A stretch of 24,927 nt of DNA from Nitrospira sp. (GCA_020697375.1 JAJFBJ010000081.1:1-24927); one strand, 5' to 3'. Counted from the first letter of the stretch, positions 7,511 through 15,323 are shown. Translations and numbers: made by a program. The notes: generated from the sequence alone by a model not told the origin.

Positions 7511-9124
7511 ATGGACCAGCGATTACGAACGAGACCAGAGATGTCGTGCATCTTCCAGGCCCCAGCGTGGCGAGGCGGCATTCTACTATTAGTGCTCAAC
7601 TTGCCGGCCTGCAATAGTTTCCCGGCCGTCGACCTGTCGCCCACCTATGAGCCGGCCCAATTCGTCGTCCCAGCCTCATGGCGTGGGTCGAGTCCCTTCG
7701 TCGAGGCGAAGCCGTCGGATGGCGAATTGCGTCAGGAGTGGTGGAAGCTCTATAACGACCCGATCCTGAATCAGCTTGAAGAACAGGCCATGGCGACCAA
7801 TCCGGACCTGCAGGCCGCCGCCGAGCGGTTCGTTCAGGCCCGCGATGTGATGATGAGGGCCAGGTCGCAGTACATGCCTCGCGTCGGCCTGGGGTTCGAC
7901 GCCTCGGACAATAGACAGTCGGTCAATCGCCTGTTTCGCGCGCCCGACAGTCCGCTCGAGGAATCAAGCGTATGGGGCGGGGGGCTCGCGTCCTGGGAGC
8001 CCGACTTCTGGTCGACGCTCCGCAATGCGACCCGCGTCGAGCTGTACCGCGCAGAAGAGCGCGCCGCTGACTATGGGCTCGCCCGCCTCAGCCTGCAGGC
8101 GGAAATTGCCGCCAACTATTTCACTCTGCGCGGCCTCGACGCGCAGGATGCCATCTATTCCCAATCCATCGCCCTCTACAAACAGTCGCTCGACCTCGTC
8201 AAGGCCCAATTCGTCGGCGCCATCGCCTCGGCGCTCGATGTCGCCCGCGTCGAATCTCTGCTGTTCAGCACGGAGACGAAATTGGCCCAGATTCAAGGCC
8301 AACGCCAAGTGACGGAACAGGCTATCGCCATCCTTCTCAATATGGCGCCGGCCAGTTTCAAGATTAAGCCGGTCGACGACCTGCGCGTGGCGAATTTTAC
8401 GGTTCCCCAGACCATTCCATCCACCTTGCTCGAGCGCCGGCCTGATGTCGCCGGGATGGAGCGCCGGATGGCGCAGGCGAACCGAGTCATCGGCATTGCG
8501 CGCGCCGCCTTTTATCCCAATATCTCGTTCCGGCTCGGGGGCGGGTTCGAGGATGACGCCTTCAATCTGTTCAAGCTCGCTAATAGCTTCTGGTCCTACG
8601 GCTCCGCCGTCTCGCTGCCGCTCTTCCAGGGTGGGTATCGCCGCGCTCAATTACAGCAATCCTGGTCGGCCTATCGCGAGACGGAAGACCGGTACCGTTC
8701 GACCGTGCTGAACGCCTTTCGCGAAGTGGAGAACAATTTGAGCCTGACCAACCGGCTGACGCTCGCGGCCAACCGGCAAGACGCCGCCGTCGGGGCCACG
8801 CTCCAGACGCAAGACCTGACCACGGAGCTCTATCAGGGCGGTCTGGCTTCCAGCCTTGAGCTAATTTACGCGCAGGTCGCCACGCTGACGGCGCGCATCG
8901 ACTCGGTACAGATCAAGGCCGAACTGCTGAGAACCTCGGTGGCGCTCATCCGCGCGCTCGGCGGGGGCTGGAACCGCCGGCAATTGCCCACGGATGAGCA
9001 AATCCAGCCCTTCGATACATTCCAATATACCAACCTCGACAAACCGCCACCCGCTGGGGGAATCGACGTCAATGCAGGCAATAACCGGATCAACAATGAT
9101 CTGACAAAACCCGTCGGCCCTTGA
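7511..9124 (+). CDS. NodT/TolC-type outer-membrane efflux lipoprotein
   Basis: The 537-residue protein is the outer-membrane factor of the RND system. It has a signal sequence ending in a lipobox (LPAC, cysteine 34), then the two repeated coiled-coil and barrel halves of the family. Typical elements are WWKLYNDPILNQLEEQAMATNPDLQAAAERFVQARDVM in the first half, LARLSLQAEIAANYFTLRGLD, the family signature IPSTLLERRPDVAGMERRMAQANRVIGIARAAFYPNIS, and SLPLFQGGYRRAQLQQSWSAYRETE in the second half. A second in-frame ATG at 7541 would give a shorter signal peptide; either start keeps the lipobox. The 16-bp gap from the adaptor gene indicates co-transcription. No terminator is obvious after the stop. 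Confidence 0.9.
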   Translation: MDQRLRTRPEMSCIFQAPAWRGGILLLVLNLPACNSFPAVDLSPTYEPAQFVVPASWRGSSPFVEAKPSDGELRQEWWKLYNDPILNQLEEQAMATNPDLQAAAERFVQARDVMMRARSQYMPRVGLGFDASDNRQSVNRLFRAPDSPLEESSVWGGGLASWEPDFWSTLRNATRVELYRAEERAADYGLARLSLQAEIAANYFTLRGLDAQDAIYSQSIALYKQSLDLVKAQFVGAIASALDVARVESLLFSTETKLAQIQGQRQVTEQAIAILLNMAPASFKIKPVDDLRVANFTVPQTIPSTLLERRPDVAGMERRMAQANRVIGIARAAFYPNISFRLGGGFEDDAFNLFKLANSFWSYGSAVSLPLFQGGYRRAQLQQSWSAYRETEDRYRSTVLNAFREVENNLSLTNRLTLAANRQDAAVGATLQTQDLTTELYQGGLASSLELIYAQVATLTARIDSVQIKAELLRTSVALIRALGGGWNRRQLPTDEQIQPFDTFQYTNLDKPPPAGGIDVNAGNNRINNDLTKPVGP

Positions 9125-9434
9125 CGATCCCTCACAAGTCTTGACTCTCTCTCGCTCGCTTTCAAGCCTCCCAAACCTGCCGTCTTTGCGTTGAACCTAT
9201 GGAGCAGTAGGGGCTCTCGTCGGGATTCACTCGATGTGATTGCGTCAATAGCGAACCGTCCTCTTCGTCCATCTGCCAGACAGAAGTGAAGCATTTCGGA
9301 TTCCTGAATCGCAGTGACTGTTCATCTGCAGGCGATCGCCTGGCGTCCTGCGAGTAAGTCATACGATGAAGGACAGGACATAGGAGCAGTACTACAACAG
9401 CGTTTTCAATCGAGACAATGCGACTGAGCGAAAC

Positions 9435-9454
9435 CGCACGGGACGCACCGTGCG
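9435..9454 (-). promoter_or_regulatory. Putative activator-binding site (motif copy C)
   Basis: Read on the minus strand it is CGCAC-G-GTGCG-TCCC-GTGCG. On the plus strand it is part of an inverted repeat with 8-bp arms (CCGCACGG 9434-9441, CCGTGCGG 9448-9455). AATTC precedes it on the minus strand, and the bases after it (GTTTCGCTC) resemble those after copy A (AATTCGCTC). Its centre is about 127 bp upstream of the predicted sigma-54 start near 9572. Confidence 0.6.
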
Positions 9455-9545
9455 GAATTCTTGCGCCACGAAATCCGCCCACGACAATTCCACGCAGGCC
9501 GTCTCAGTCATGGGTGATTTGCTTCGTGGGCTTCCACGAACCAGT

Positions 9546-9561
9546 GGGATCACATATTGCA
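9546..9561 (+). promoter_or_regulatory. Sigma-54 promoter of the second envelope cluster
   Basis: GGGATCACATATTGCA has GG (9547-9548) and GC (9559-9560) exactly 10 bp apart and a perfect TTGCA -12 box. The -24 box is poorer (GGGATCA against TGGCACG). The predicted start near 9572 leaves a leader of about 67 nt. Confidence 0.55.
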
Positions 9562-9638
9562 CAACAATGGATCATGACCGAGTCCTTCGCCGTAGAACAG
9601 AAATTCCGAAGCGGTCCTCTCTCGCAAGGAGGTGGATG

Positions 9639-9902
9639 ATGGAGCGTCATGACGATCGATCGGCAGGCCCGACCGATCAACAAATTTTTTCGTTGTTACA
9701 GCAAAATCGCCGGATCACCTTTCTCGCGCCGGCGGATTTGCTTCCGGCATATAGCTGGCGTTCCCTATTTGTGGCCTTGAGCCGAGGGAGCCATCAACAG
9801 CATGTCGAATTGATTCCGCTGTCAGCGGATTACGAAGTGTTGTGGCGACATTCCCGCGAAGGTTCTGCCGTGAAGCCCGAAGAGTCCTGCGTTGCGGGCT
9901 AG
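9639..9902 (+). CDS. Small soluble hypothetical protein (87 aa)
   Basis: I do not recognise a family. The product is 87 residues with a polar N-terminus (MERHDDRSAGPTDQQIFSLLQQNRRITFLAPADLLPAYSWRSLFVALSRG) and no membrane helix or signal peptide. A very strong ribosome site (AAGGAGGT at 9626-9633) favours the ATG at 9639, with 5-6 nt spacing; the ATG at 9636 is also possible. It is the first gene after the sigma-54 promoter at 9546 and is followed after 2 nt by a lipoprotein gene, so it leads an operon. Confidence 0.6.
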   Translation: MERHDDRSAGPTDQQIFSLLQQNRRITFLAPADLLPAYSWRSLFVALSRGSHQQHVELIPLSADYEVLWRHSREGSAVKPEESCVAG

Positions 9903-9904
9903 CC

Positions 9905-10258
9905 ATGCGACGGCCATGGTCGCTCTGGCTCAGATCGCTGCTGTTGGGCGGAGCCTGCCTCCTGCCAGGTTGCGTGGATGCGGGGACAGAGCTTGAACTG
10001 ACGACGTTTGACCGGGGGCAGGATCAAGAAAAGATAGCGGACCTCTATCGTGAGGAAGCTGCCAGGCTACGGTATATGGCGCGCGACCTGCTCGATCGAG
10101 CGGCGGTCTACGGACATGTGTTCGGGCAAGATTCAGACTGGGTCCGGGGAACCCGTCTGTTGGCTCAGTCTTATCTGGATGCGGCAAGAGATCACGAGGC
10201 TAAAGCCGAGAGACATTATCAATTGTCTCATGAGTCACACTTTCCCCCGGTTCGATGA
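9905..10258 (+). CDS. Small helical lipoprotein (117 aa)
   Basis: The 117-residue product opens with MRRPWSLWLRSLLLGGACLLPGC, a classic lipoprotein signal with lipobox LPGC (cysteine 23). The mature part is charged and helical (REEAARLRYMARDLLDRAAVYG, SYLDAARDHEAKAERHYQ), which suggests a coiled-coil lipoprotein at the inner or outer membrane. I chose the ATG at 9905, 2 nt after the preceding stop, because it places the signal peptide at the N-terminus. Its stop overlaps an ATG at 10255, and the next gene's better start is at 10306. Function is unknown; its neighbours (SPFH-like lipoprotein, protease) point to envelope maintenance. Confidence 0.65.
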   Translation: MRRPWSLWLRSLLLGGACLLPGCVDAGTELELTTFDRGQDQEKIADLYREEAARLRYMARDLLDRAAVYGHVFGQDSDWVRGTRLLAQSYLDAARDHEAKAERHYQLSHESHFPPVR

Positions 10259-10305
10259 AAGAATTTTCAGCGGAACCCGATCGTTCTGATCGGAAAGGAG
10301 GTCTT

Positions 10306-11057
10306 ATGACCCGCTGGACGACGATCATTGTGCTTCTCTTGTCGGGTTTCCTGCTCGAAGCCTGCGGGACGACCGTTCATCCCGGGCAACGGGGCCTGCG
10401 TTGGTATCCACTCGGTGAAGGATTGACCACTGAACCGCTGAAGAGCGGTTTCTACTGGCGCGCTCCCTGGAACGACGTGTTCGTCTACGACGTTCGCTGG
10501 CAGAGTTTTACGGAAAAAGTGGATGCCTTGAGTGCCGATGATCTCCCGGTGATGCTGCACAGCGCCATCACCATGCGGCCGGTCGATCGCGAACTTTATT
10601 TCCTCGCCCAGGAGTTGGGGCCCAGATGGTATCAGGAAGTCGTCAAGCCGTTGTTTCTCTCGTCTGTGCGGAGCGTGATCTCCAACTATCCCATGGTAAG
10701 GAACAGGAAAAAGAACAGAAGGAATTTGAAGTGCTGATCGCCAGCCGAGATGCGGAAATCGCGCGCATTTCCGCGAAGGGACAAGGAGATTCCATCCGCA
10801 TCAGGTCGGAAGGCGAGGCCGAAGGGGTGAAGATCCGGGCGCTTGGACAGGCCAGGGCGCAGGAGACGATTACGAAAACGCTGACTCCCGAGTATCTTCG
10901 ATACAAGCTCTACGATAGTCCGAACGCGAAAATGGTGTTGCTGCCGGACAATTTGCATGTGCCGATTCTGATCAACCCGGACCAGGAGCGCGGGGCAAAA
11001 ATAAATCCAGAAAGCCTCATGCATGCGGAGCAGGGCCTGACCGATAAAGGACGCTAG
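10306..11057 (+). pseudogene. SPFH/prohibitin-like lipoprotein gene with internal deletion and frameshift
   Basis: The first part starts at an ATG with a strong AAAGGAGGT ribosome site and encodes a lipoprotein signal (LLEAC, cysteine 20) and the first half of a band-7/prohibitin domain (VHPGQRGLRWYPLGEGLTTEPLKSGFYWRAPWNDVFVYDVRWQSFTEKVDALSADDLPV), up to SVRSVISNYPMV. There the frame changes and ends at a stop near 10737. The C-terminal part continues in another frame from about 10695 (KEQEKEQKEFEVLIASRDAEIARISAKGQGDSIRIRSEGEAEGVKIRALGQARAQETITKTLTPEYLRYKLYDSPNAKMVLLPDNLHVPILIN) to 11057. In intact relatives a segment of some 40 residues, covering the end of the SPFH fold and the start of the long helix, lies between these parts. 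It appears missing, so this is more than a one-base slip. SPFH proteins scaffold membrane microdomains and often work with proteases, as with the HtrA-type gene downstream. Confidence 0.75.
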
Positions 11058-11223
11058 CGCATTCAAAAGGGACCGGGGATGTCGACGCAGCCGAGGTCAG
11101 AATTGATGGTTGCCGAGAGGTAGTTCAGTCCTCGCGGCGGCGGCGACCATAGAAACAGCCGACGACAGCCGGCCTATGGCCGTGATCGTAGGGGTGACAT
11201 GTCGCAAACGGAAGGAGAACTCC

Positions 11224-11640
11224 ATGGATGGGCATGGAAGGCGCGTGCTGGTTGCGGACCAAGAGGAGTCCGTATGTTGCCTGATCAGGGCGATCCTTGA
11301 GCGAGCCGGCTATATCGTTCATTCGGCAACCGATGGAATCGAAGCCCTTTCCGAGATGAAGAGACTGCGCTTCAATGCAATTATGGCGGATTATGCCATG
11401 CCCCGGCTCGATGGCGTGCGCCTCCTCCTGCTGAGCCGCATGATGTGGCCGCAGATCCCGGTCCTGCTTCTTTCCAATGAATGCATGGAACTGCCGGGCC
11501 TGGTTCAAAAACAAGGCCTGTGCGCCTTCATTCAGAAACCCTTCGATCCACAGGACTTGCTGCGGATCCTTGAGGAAACTCTGTCGTGGGCATCTGAACA
11601 GGCTCCGGCTGTTCCCACGGCGGCGGAAGTGTCGCCATGA
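11224..11640 (+). CDS. Single-domain response regulator
   Basis: The 138-residue protein is a CheY-like receiver with no output domain. The acidic pocket is present (D12 in VLVADQEES), the phosphoacceptor is D56 in MADYAMPRLDG, S84 (LLLLSNE) takes the switch Ser/Thr place and K105 is in IQKPFD. About 20 C-terminal residues (EQAPAVPTAAEVSP) form a short tail. The ATG at 11224 has a ribosome site (AAGGAGAA) 5-6 nt upstream; the open frame runs further upstream but without signals. It lies 166 bp after the broken SPFH gene and 98 bp before the protease gene, so it may be part of the same sigma-54 transcript. No cognate kinase is in the window. Confidence 0.85.
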   Translation: MDGHGRRVLVADQEESVCCLIRAILERAGYIVHSATDGIEALSEMKRLRFNAIMADYAMPRLDGVRLLLLSRMMWPQIPVLLLSNECMELPGLVQKQGLCAFIQKPFDPQDLLRILEETLSWASEQAPAVPTAAEVSP

Positions 11641-11650
11641 GATGCAATTG

Positions 11651-11674
11651 CCCCTGTGATGCGTCTCTCAGGGG
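11651..11674 (+). other. Hairpin between response regulator and protease genes
   Basis: CCCCTGTGA and TCTCAGGGG form 9-bp arms with one mismatch and a 6-nt loop. No T run follows, so it is more likely an mRNA-stabilising or processing hairpin than a terminator. Confidence 0.35.
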
Positions 11675-11738
11675 ATGGCGGCCGGCGGAGACGAGACTAA
11701 ATAAATCGCGCATCGTTCCGTAGAGACGATTCTCAATT

Positions 11739-12935
11739 ATGAGGTGGGTGATGAGGAGATTCGAGAGGTCATTGCATCGAATGGGATTTCACGGACTTGC
11801 CGTAACGGCCATGGCTGCGCTCTGCTTATCTGCGCCCATTCCCGTGTCGGCCCATGAGGGGACTGAGCCTGACGAACGCCGTACGATCGATCTGTTTCAA
11901 CGGTTGGCGCCTGCCACGGTGTTTCTGTCGGTTACATATGACTCGACCCATCCGCTGTTGAGCCCTTCCGTCACCGGCGTGGGAGCAGGCTTCGTCGTTG
12001 ATGAATCCGGCACAGTGCTGACGAATAGCCATGTCGTCGAAGGAGCACAGATGGTCACCGCCACGTTCTATGACGGCCGGCGGGTTTCTGCAGCACTGGT
12101 CGGGCTCGATCCGACCTCCGATGTCGCCGTGCTGCAGCTCGCCGCCGAGCGTCCGGCGATCGTCCCGATCCTTCTCGGCGACTCCGACGCATTGCGAATC
12201 GGACAACAGACGATGGTAGTGGGAAGTCCATTCGGCCTTGGATTTACCCTCACGACGGGAATCATCAGCGGCGTAGGCCCACCGCAGGGAATGACGCCCT
12301 TTGCTCCTTCCCGGCTGATTCAAACGACGGCGCCGCTCAATCCCGGTAACAGCGGTGGACCCTTGGTGGATTCGCAAGGCCAGGTGGTCGGCATTGCCAC
12401 GGCCACGCTGATGGGCGCGCAGAATATCGGCTTCGCCATCCCTATCAACGTCGCGAAACAGGTGCTGGCGGAGTTGAAAGAAAAGGGTCGAGTCGTGCGC
12501 CCCTGGCTCGGTGTCGGCGGAAAATTCGTGACCGAAGACCTCCGGCGGCTGTTGACCCTGCCCCTGACCACCGGCTTGCTGGTGGAAGATATCGAGGATG
12601 GGAGTCCCGCCGGGGAGGCTGGTATCAGGACCGGTCAATTGAATATGACGATCGAAGGGGTGCCGTGGGTGCTGGGAGGTGACATCGTCGTGGCTCTTCA
12701 TGGTCAGCCCATTCCCACGCCGGAAGCGTTCGCGCAGGTGTCGTCACAGCTCCAGGTGGGGCAAGAGGTCCAAGTTGAGGTTATGCGGGAGGGCCAACGT
12801 CTGATGAGGTCCGTGGTGCTCAGTGAACGGCCGGTTACCTCAGGCCGGCGCCCGCATCAGTCGCGTCAACAGATGTCGGAGGCAGTCCCGCGCGGTCTCA
12901 TGCGAGCGATCGACGCTCAGTTATCATCGTTTTGA
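11739..12935 (+). CDS. HtrA/Deg-family periplasmic serine protease with one PDZ domain
   Basis: The product of up to 398 residues has a signal peptide (core about 19-33, cleavage near VSA-HE at 38-39), a trypsin-like domain with the full triad (H98 in TNSHVVEG, D128 in DPTSDVAVLQL, S205 in NPGNSGGPL) and the GSPFGLGFTLTTGIISG loop, and a single C-terminal PDZ domain (about 255-362: RPWLGVGG, GLLVEDIEDGSPAGEAGI, GDIVVALHGQPI). Such proteases degrade or refold damaged envelope proteins. The ATG at 11739 has no ribosome site, whereas GAGGTG at 11741-11746 serves the in-frame ATG at 11751 (MRRFERS), which may be the true start. It lies downstream of the SPFH-like and response regulator genes. The 30-residue tail after the PDZ (SGRRPHQSRQQMSE) is polar and of unknown role. 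Confidence 0.9.
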   Translation: MRWVMRRFERSLHRMGFHGLAVTAMAALCLSAPIPVSAHEGTEPDERRTIDLFQRLAPATVFLSVTYDSTHPLLSPSVTGVGAGFVVDESGTVLTNSHVVEGAQMVTATFYDGRRVSAALVGLDPTSDVAVLQLAAERPAIVPILLGDSDALRIGQQTMVVGSPFGLGFTLTTGIISGVGPPQGMTPFAPSRLIQTTAPLNPGNSGGPLVDSQGQVVGIATATLMGAQNIGFAIPINVAKQVLAELKEKGRVVRPWLGVGGKFVTEDLRRLLTLPLTTGLLVEDIEDGSPAGEAGIRTGQLNMTIEGVPWVLGGDIVVALHGQPIPTPEAFAQVSSQLQVGQEVQVEVMREGQRLMRSVVLSERPVTSGRRPHQSRQQMSEAVPRGLMRAIDAQLSSF

Positions 12936-13041
12936 GTTGAACAGGACCCGACCCGGTTTGCCCGTCGCCGATCATCCCATGACAACGTTCGGCTCGATCT
13001 AGGGTACTTCCCAGCTGTTGGGGTTCATGTTCGGCTGATAC

Positions 13042-13066
13042 AGGACTACAGGTTGCGCTCAGTGCG
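13042..13066 (+). promoter_or_regulatory. Degenerate motif copy upstream of hpnR
   Basis: TGCGCTCAGTGC at 13054-13065 is identical over 12 bp to the right half of motif copy B (2716-2727 region), but the left CGCAC half is not conserved. A GG-N10-GC arrangement with TTGC (13042-13057) overlaps it, and another weak one lies at 13094-13109 (CGGAAAACC-GG-CCGCA). Neither has a good -24 box, so control by sigma-54 is only suggested. Confidence 0.25.
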
Positions 13067-13147
13067 CTTAGATGGAACGGCGGGCCATGGCAACGGAAAA
13101 CCGGCCGCAGAGGGACATGGTCCAGTGACATGTAAGGAGGAGATACA

Positions 13148-14704
13148 ATGAGAGTGTTCCTGGTCCATCCAGGCCCCCTGATGTATACCAAAATTTATCT
13201 GCGACTGGAGCCCTTGGGACTTGAGCTGGTGGCGGCGGCGGTGCGGCAGGCCGGCCATGAAGTCCGTCTCATGGACCTTCAGGTCGATACGCAACGAGAC
13301 TATGCCGGAGTCCTGGAGAGCTGGGAGCCTGCGCTTGTCGCCTTCTCATGCAACTACCTGGCAAATGTGCCCGAGATCGTCGATCTCGCGAAGATGACGA
13401 AGCGGCTCCTTCCGCGAAGCGTCGTCGTGGTCGGAGGACATAGCGCATCGTTCATTGCGCAGGAATTGCTCAGACATGGTGAGGGCTGCATCGATTGCGT
13501 GATGAAGGGCGAAGGGGAAGCCGCTGTTCCGCACCTGCTGCGCGCGGTTGAGCATGACCGTCACGCCTTGGACCGGATTCCCGGCTGCGTGACAGCGACG
13601 GGCGAAGGACCCCCGGCATCATTTGTGGCGACCCTGGACGACCTGCGGCCGGCCCGCGATCTCGTGCGTCAGCGGCATAAGTACTTCATCGGCGTTCTGG
13701 ATCCCTGCGCCTCGATCGAATTCACGCGCGGCTGTCCCTGGGACTGTTCTTTCTGCAGCGCCTGGACCTTCTATGGTAGGAGCTACCGCGCGGTCAGCAG
13801 TGACAAGATTGTGGACGACCTGGCACGGATTGAAGAACCGGGGGTCTTCATCGTGGATGACGTGGCCTTCATCCAGGAAAAACATGCCTTCGACATCGGA
13901 GAGGCCATCGCCAGGAGGGGCATCCGGAAGCAGTACTATCTGGAGACCAGGGGCGACGTGTTGTTGCGCCATAAGGAAGTCTTCAAATTCTGGGCGGCGC
14001 TTGGAATGAAGTATATGTTCCTCGGCATCGAGGCCATCGATGAAGAAGGCCTCGCCAAGCATCGCAAGCGGGTGTCACTGGGAACGAATTTCGAAGCGCT
14101 CGAATTTGCCCGTACGTTAGGGGTGACGGTCGCCATCAATTTGATCGCTGATCCGTCCTGGGACCGGAAGCGGTTTGAAACCGTCCGCCAATGGTGCCTG
14201 GAAATTCCTGAAATCGTGAACATCAGCGTGAACACGCCCTATCCAGGAACGGAAAGCTGGGTCACCGAATCTCGTCCGATTCAATCGCGAGACTACCGCT
14301 TATATGATATTCAGCATGCCGTCCTGCCGACCGTTCTGCCTCTGACCGAGTTCTATGAGGAGTTGGTGAAGACGCAGCAGGTGTTGAACAAAAAACATCT
14401 CGGGTGGTCGGCGCTCAAATCCACGGCCAGGATCGCCGCTCAACATGTGCTGCGCGGGCAAACCAACTTCGTCAAGATGTTATGGAAGTTCAATAGCGTG
14501 TACGACCCGAAGCTGCAGCTTGCCGACCATGCCAGGCCGGTCAGGTACGAGATGGATCTTCCTCCGGCTGATGCCGGTAAGAAGGGTTCGCAGCTGCTCT
14601 ATATCCATGCGGCTCGCGGCCGTCGCGGGCGCGCGTTGGATGATGCCATGGAGCGGTTTGTGGACGAAACGAGGCAGGCGGCGGCCGGAGACGGCAAGCC
14701 CTGA
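13148..14704 (+). CDS. hpnR: Hopanoid C-3 methylase (B12-binding radical SAM)
   Basis: The 518-residue protein has an N-terminal cobalamin-binding domain (MRVFLVHPGPLMYTKIYLRLEPLGLELVAAAVRQAGHEVRLMDLQV, VVVVGGHSASF, MKGEGEAAVPHL) and a radical SAM domain with the cluster motif CxxxCxxC at C196, C200 and C203 (RGCPWDCSFCSAW). The opening PGPLMYTKIYLRLEPLGLELVAAAVR and the CNYLANVPEIVDLAK segment are what I associate with HpnR, which methylates hopanoids at ring-A carbon 3. That lipid change helps membranes under stress or in stationary phase. Length fits. A strong ribosome site (AAGGAGGAGA) precedes the ATG. No other hopanoid gene is in the window, so it acts on hopanoids made elsewhere. A generic B12 radical SAM enzyme is the alternative. 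Confidence 0.85.
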   Translation: MRVFLVHPGPLMYTKIYLRLEPLGLELVAAAVRQAGHEVRLMDLQVDTQRDYAGVLESWEPALVAFSCNYLANVPEIVDLAKMTKRLLPRSVVVVGGHSASFIAQELLRHGEGCIDCVMKGEGEAAVPHLLRAVEHDRHALDRIPGCVTATGEGPPASFVATLDDLRPARDLVRQRHKYFIGVLDPCASIEFTRGCPWDCSFCSAWTFYGRSYRAVSSDKIVDDLARIEEPGVFIVDDVAFIQEKHAFDIGEAIARRGIRKQYYLETRGDVLLRHKEVFKFWAALGMKYMFLGIEAIDEEGLAKHRKRVSLGTNFEALEFARTLGVTVAINLIADPSWDRKRFETVRQWCLEIPEIVNISVNTPYPGTESWVTESRPIQSRDYRLYDIQHAVLPTVLPLTEFYEELVKTQQVLNKKHLGWSALKSTARIAAQHVLRGQTNFVKMLWKFNSVYDPKLQLADHARPVRYEMDLPPADAGKKGSQLLYIHAARGRRGRALDDAMERFVDETRQAAAGDGKP

Positions 14705-14769
14705 GTGACGGCTGCGCCTGTGACAGGAAGCGCTGATGAAAGGTTGCATCAAGATAGGTTGAGGCATTC

Positions 14770-15027
14770 ATGGATGACAACAACGAGGTCGAAATTGCCG
14801 TATTGCAGTATATGCAGCAGCATGTGGTCTGTCCGATGGAAGAGTTATTCCGCAGCCTGCCCGGCTTCACTCTGAACCAAAAATTCCTGACGGTGCATCG
14901 GTTGAGCCGGGAAGGCAAAGTACATCTGCGATTTCAGAATCGTTGCGAATATGTTATCGTGCCCCCCGCCGTTCGCCGTGAATCGCTTTACGGAGCGTCC
15001 GGCCGGCGGCTTGGAGACAGGTTTTGA
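14770..15027 (+). CDS. Short winged-helix-like protein (85 aa)
   Basis: The 85-residue product has the shape of a small winged helix: EVEIAVLQYMQQHVVCPMEELFRSLPGFTLNQKFLTVHRLSREGKVHLRF would form helix 1, the helix-turn-helix and the first wing strand, followed by a strand (CEYVIVPP) and a charged tail. It could bind DNA, but no target is visible. The ATG at 14770 is 66 nt after hpnR with a weak ribosome site (GGTTGAGG). Its stop overlaps the next gene's start (TGATG), so the two are likely translationally coupled and may be co-transcribed with hpnR. Confidence 0.65.
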   Translation: MDDNNEVEIAVLQYMQQHVVCPMEELFRSLPGFTLNQKFLTVHRLSREGKVHLRFQNRCEYVIVPPAVRRESLYGASGRRLGDRF

Positions 15028-15284
15028 TGGGAGAACGCATGAAGAAAAAATCAGTGCCGGCCAAGGCCGCCTCGCGTCCGGCGAAACGGACTGCAACCCT
15101 TTCCGCCAGCATCAAGAGCCCTGGACCTATGCAGGACATCCAGGTTCGTATTGCGGCGCGAGCCTATGAGTTATATGTTCAGCGCGGCTGTCTGGAGGGG
15201 TATCATATCAATGACTGGTTGGATGCGGAGAGAGAAATCCTGGGGAATGCCGCCGGTTCGGACAGATCTTTCGCGCGGATTTAA
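15027..15284 (+). CDS. DUF2934-like small protein
   Basis: The product of about 85 residues has a basic, low-complexity N-terminal third (MKKKSVPAKAASRPAKRTATLSAS) and a C-terminal helical motif (QDIQVRIAARAYELYVQRGCLEGYHINDWLDAEREIL) that closely follows the DUF2934 pattern: RIAxRAYELYxxRG, then a short loop, then DWLxAExEI. The function of that family is not established. The start may be the ATG at 15027, which overlaps the preceding stop, or the ATG at 15039, which has GGGAGA 4 nt upstream. Confidence 0.75.
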   Translation: MGERMKKKSVPAKAASRPAKRTATLSASIKSPGPMQDIQVRIAARAYELYVQRGCLEGYHINDWLDAEREILGNAAGSDRSFARI

Positions 15285-15323
15285 CAGGGTGCCGGAGAAG
15301 TCTGCGGCAGTCTGACGATCTGC

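Larger units (their letters stand above)
9125..9638. other. Intergenic control region upstream of the second envelope cluster
   Basis: About 510 bp without a credible gene. It holds motif copy C (9435-9454) and a -24/-12 promoter (9546-9561). Open frames that cross it have no ribosome site and low-complexity translations. Confidence 0.55.

Noticed and set aside
10255..10305. Upstream ATG (10255) as start of the SPFH-like gene
   Set aside because: It overlaps the previous stop, but the ATG at 10306 has a strong AAAGGAGGT site and puts the lipoprotein signal at the N-terminus.
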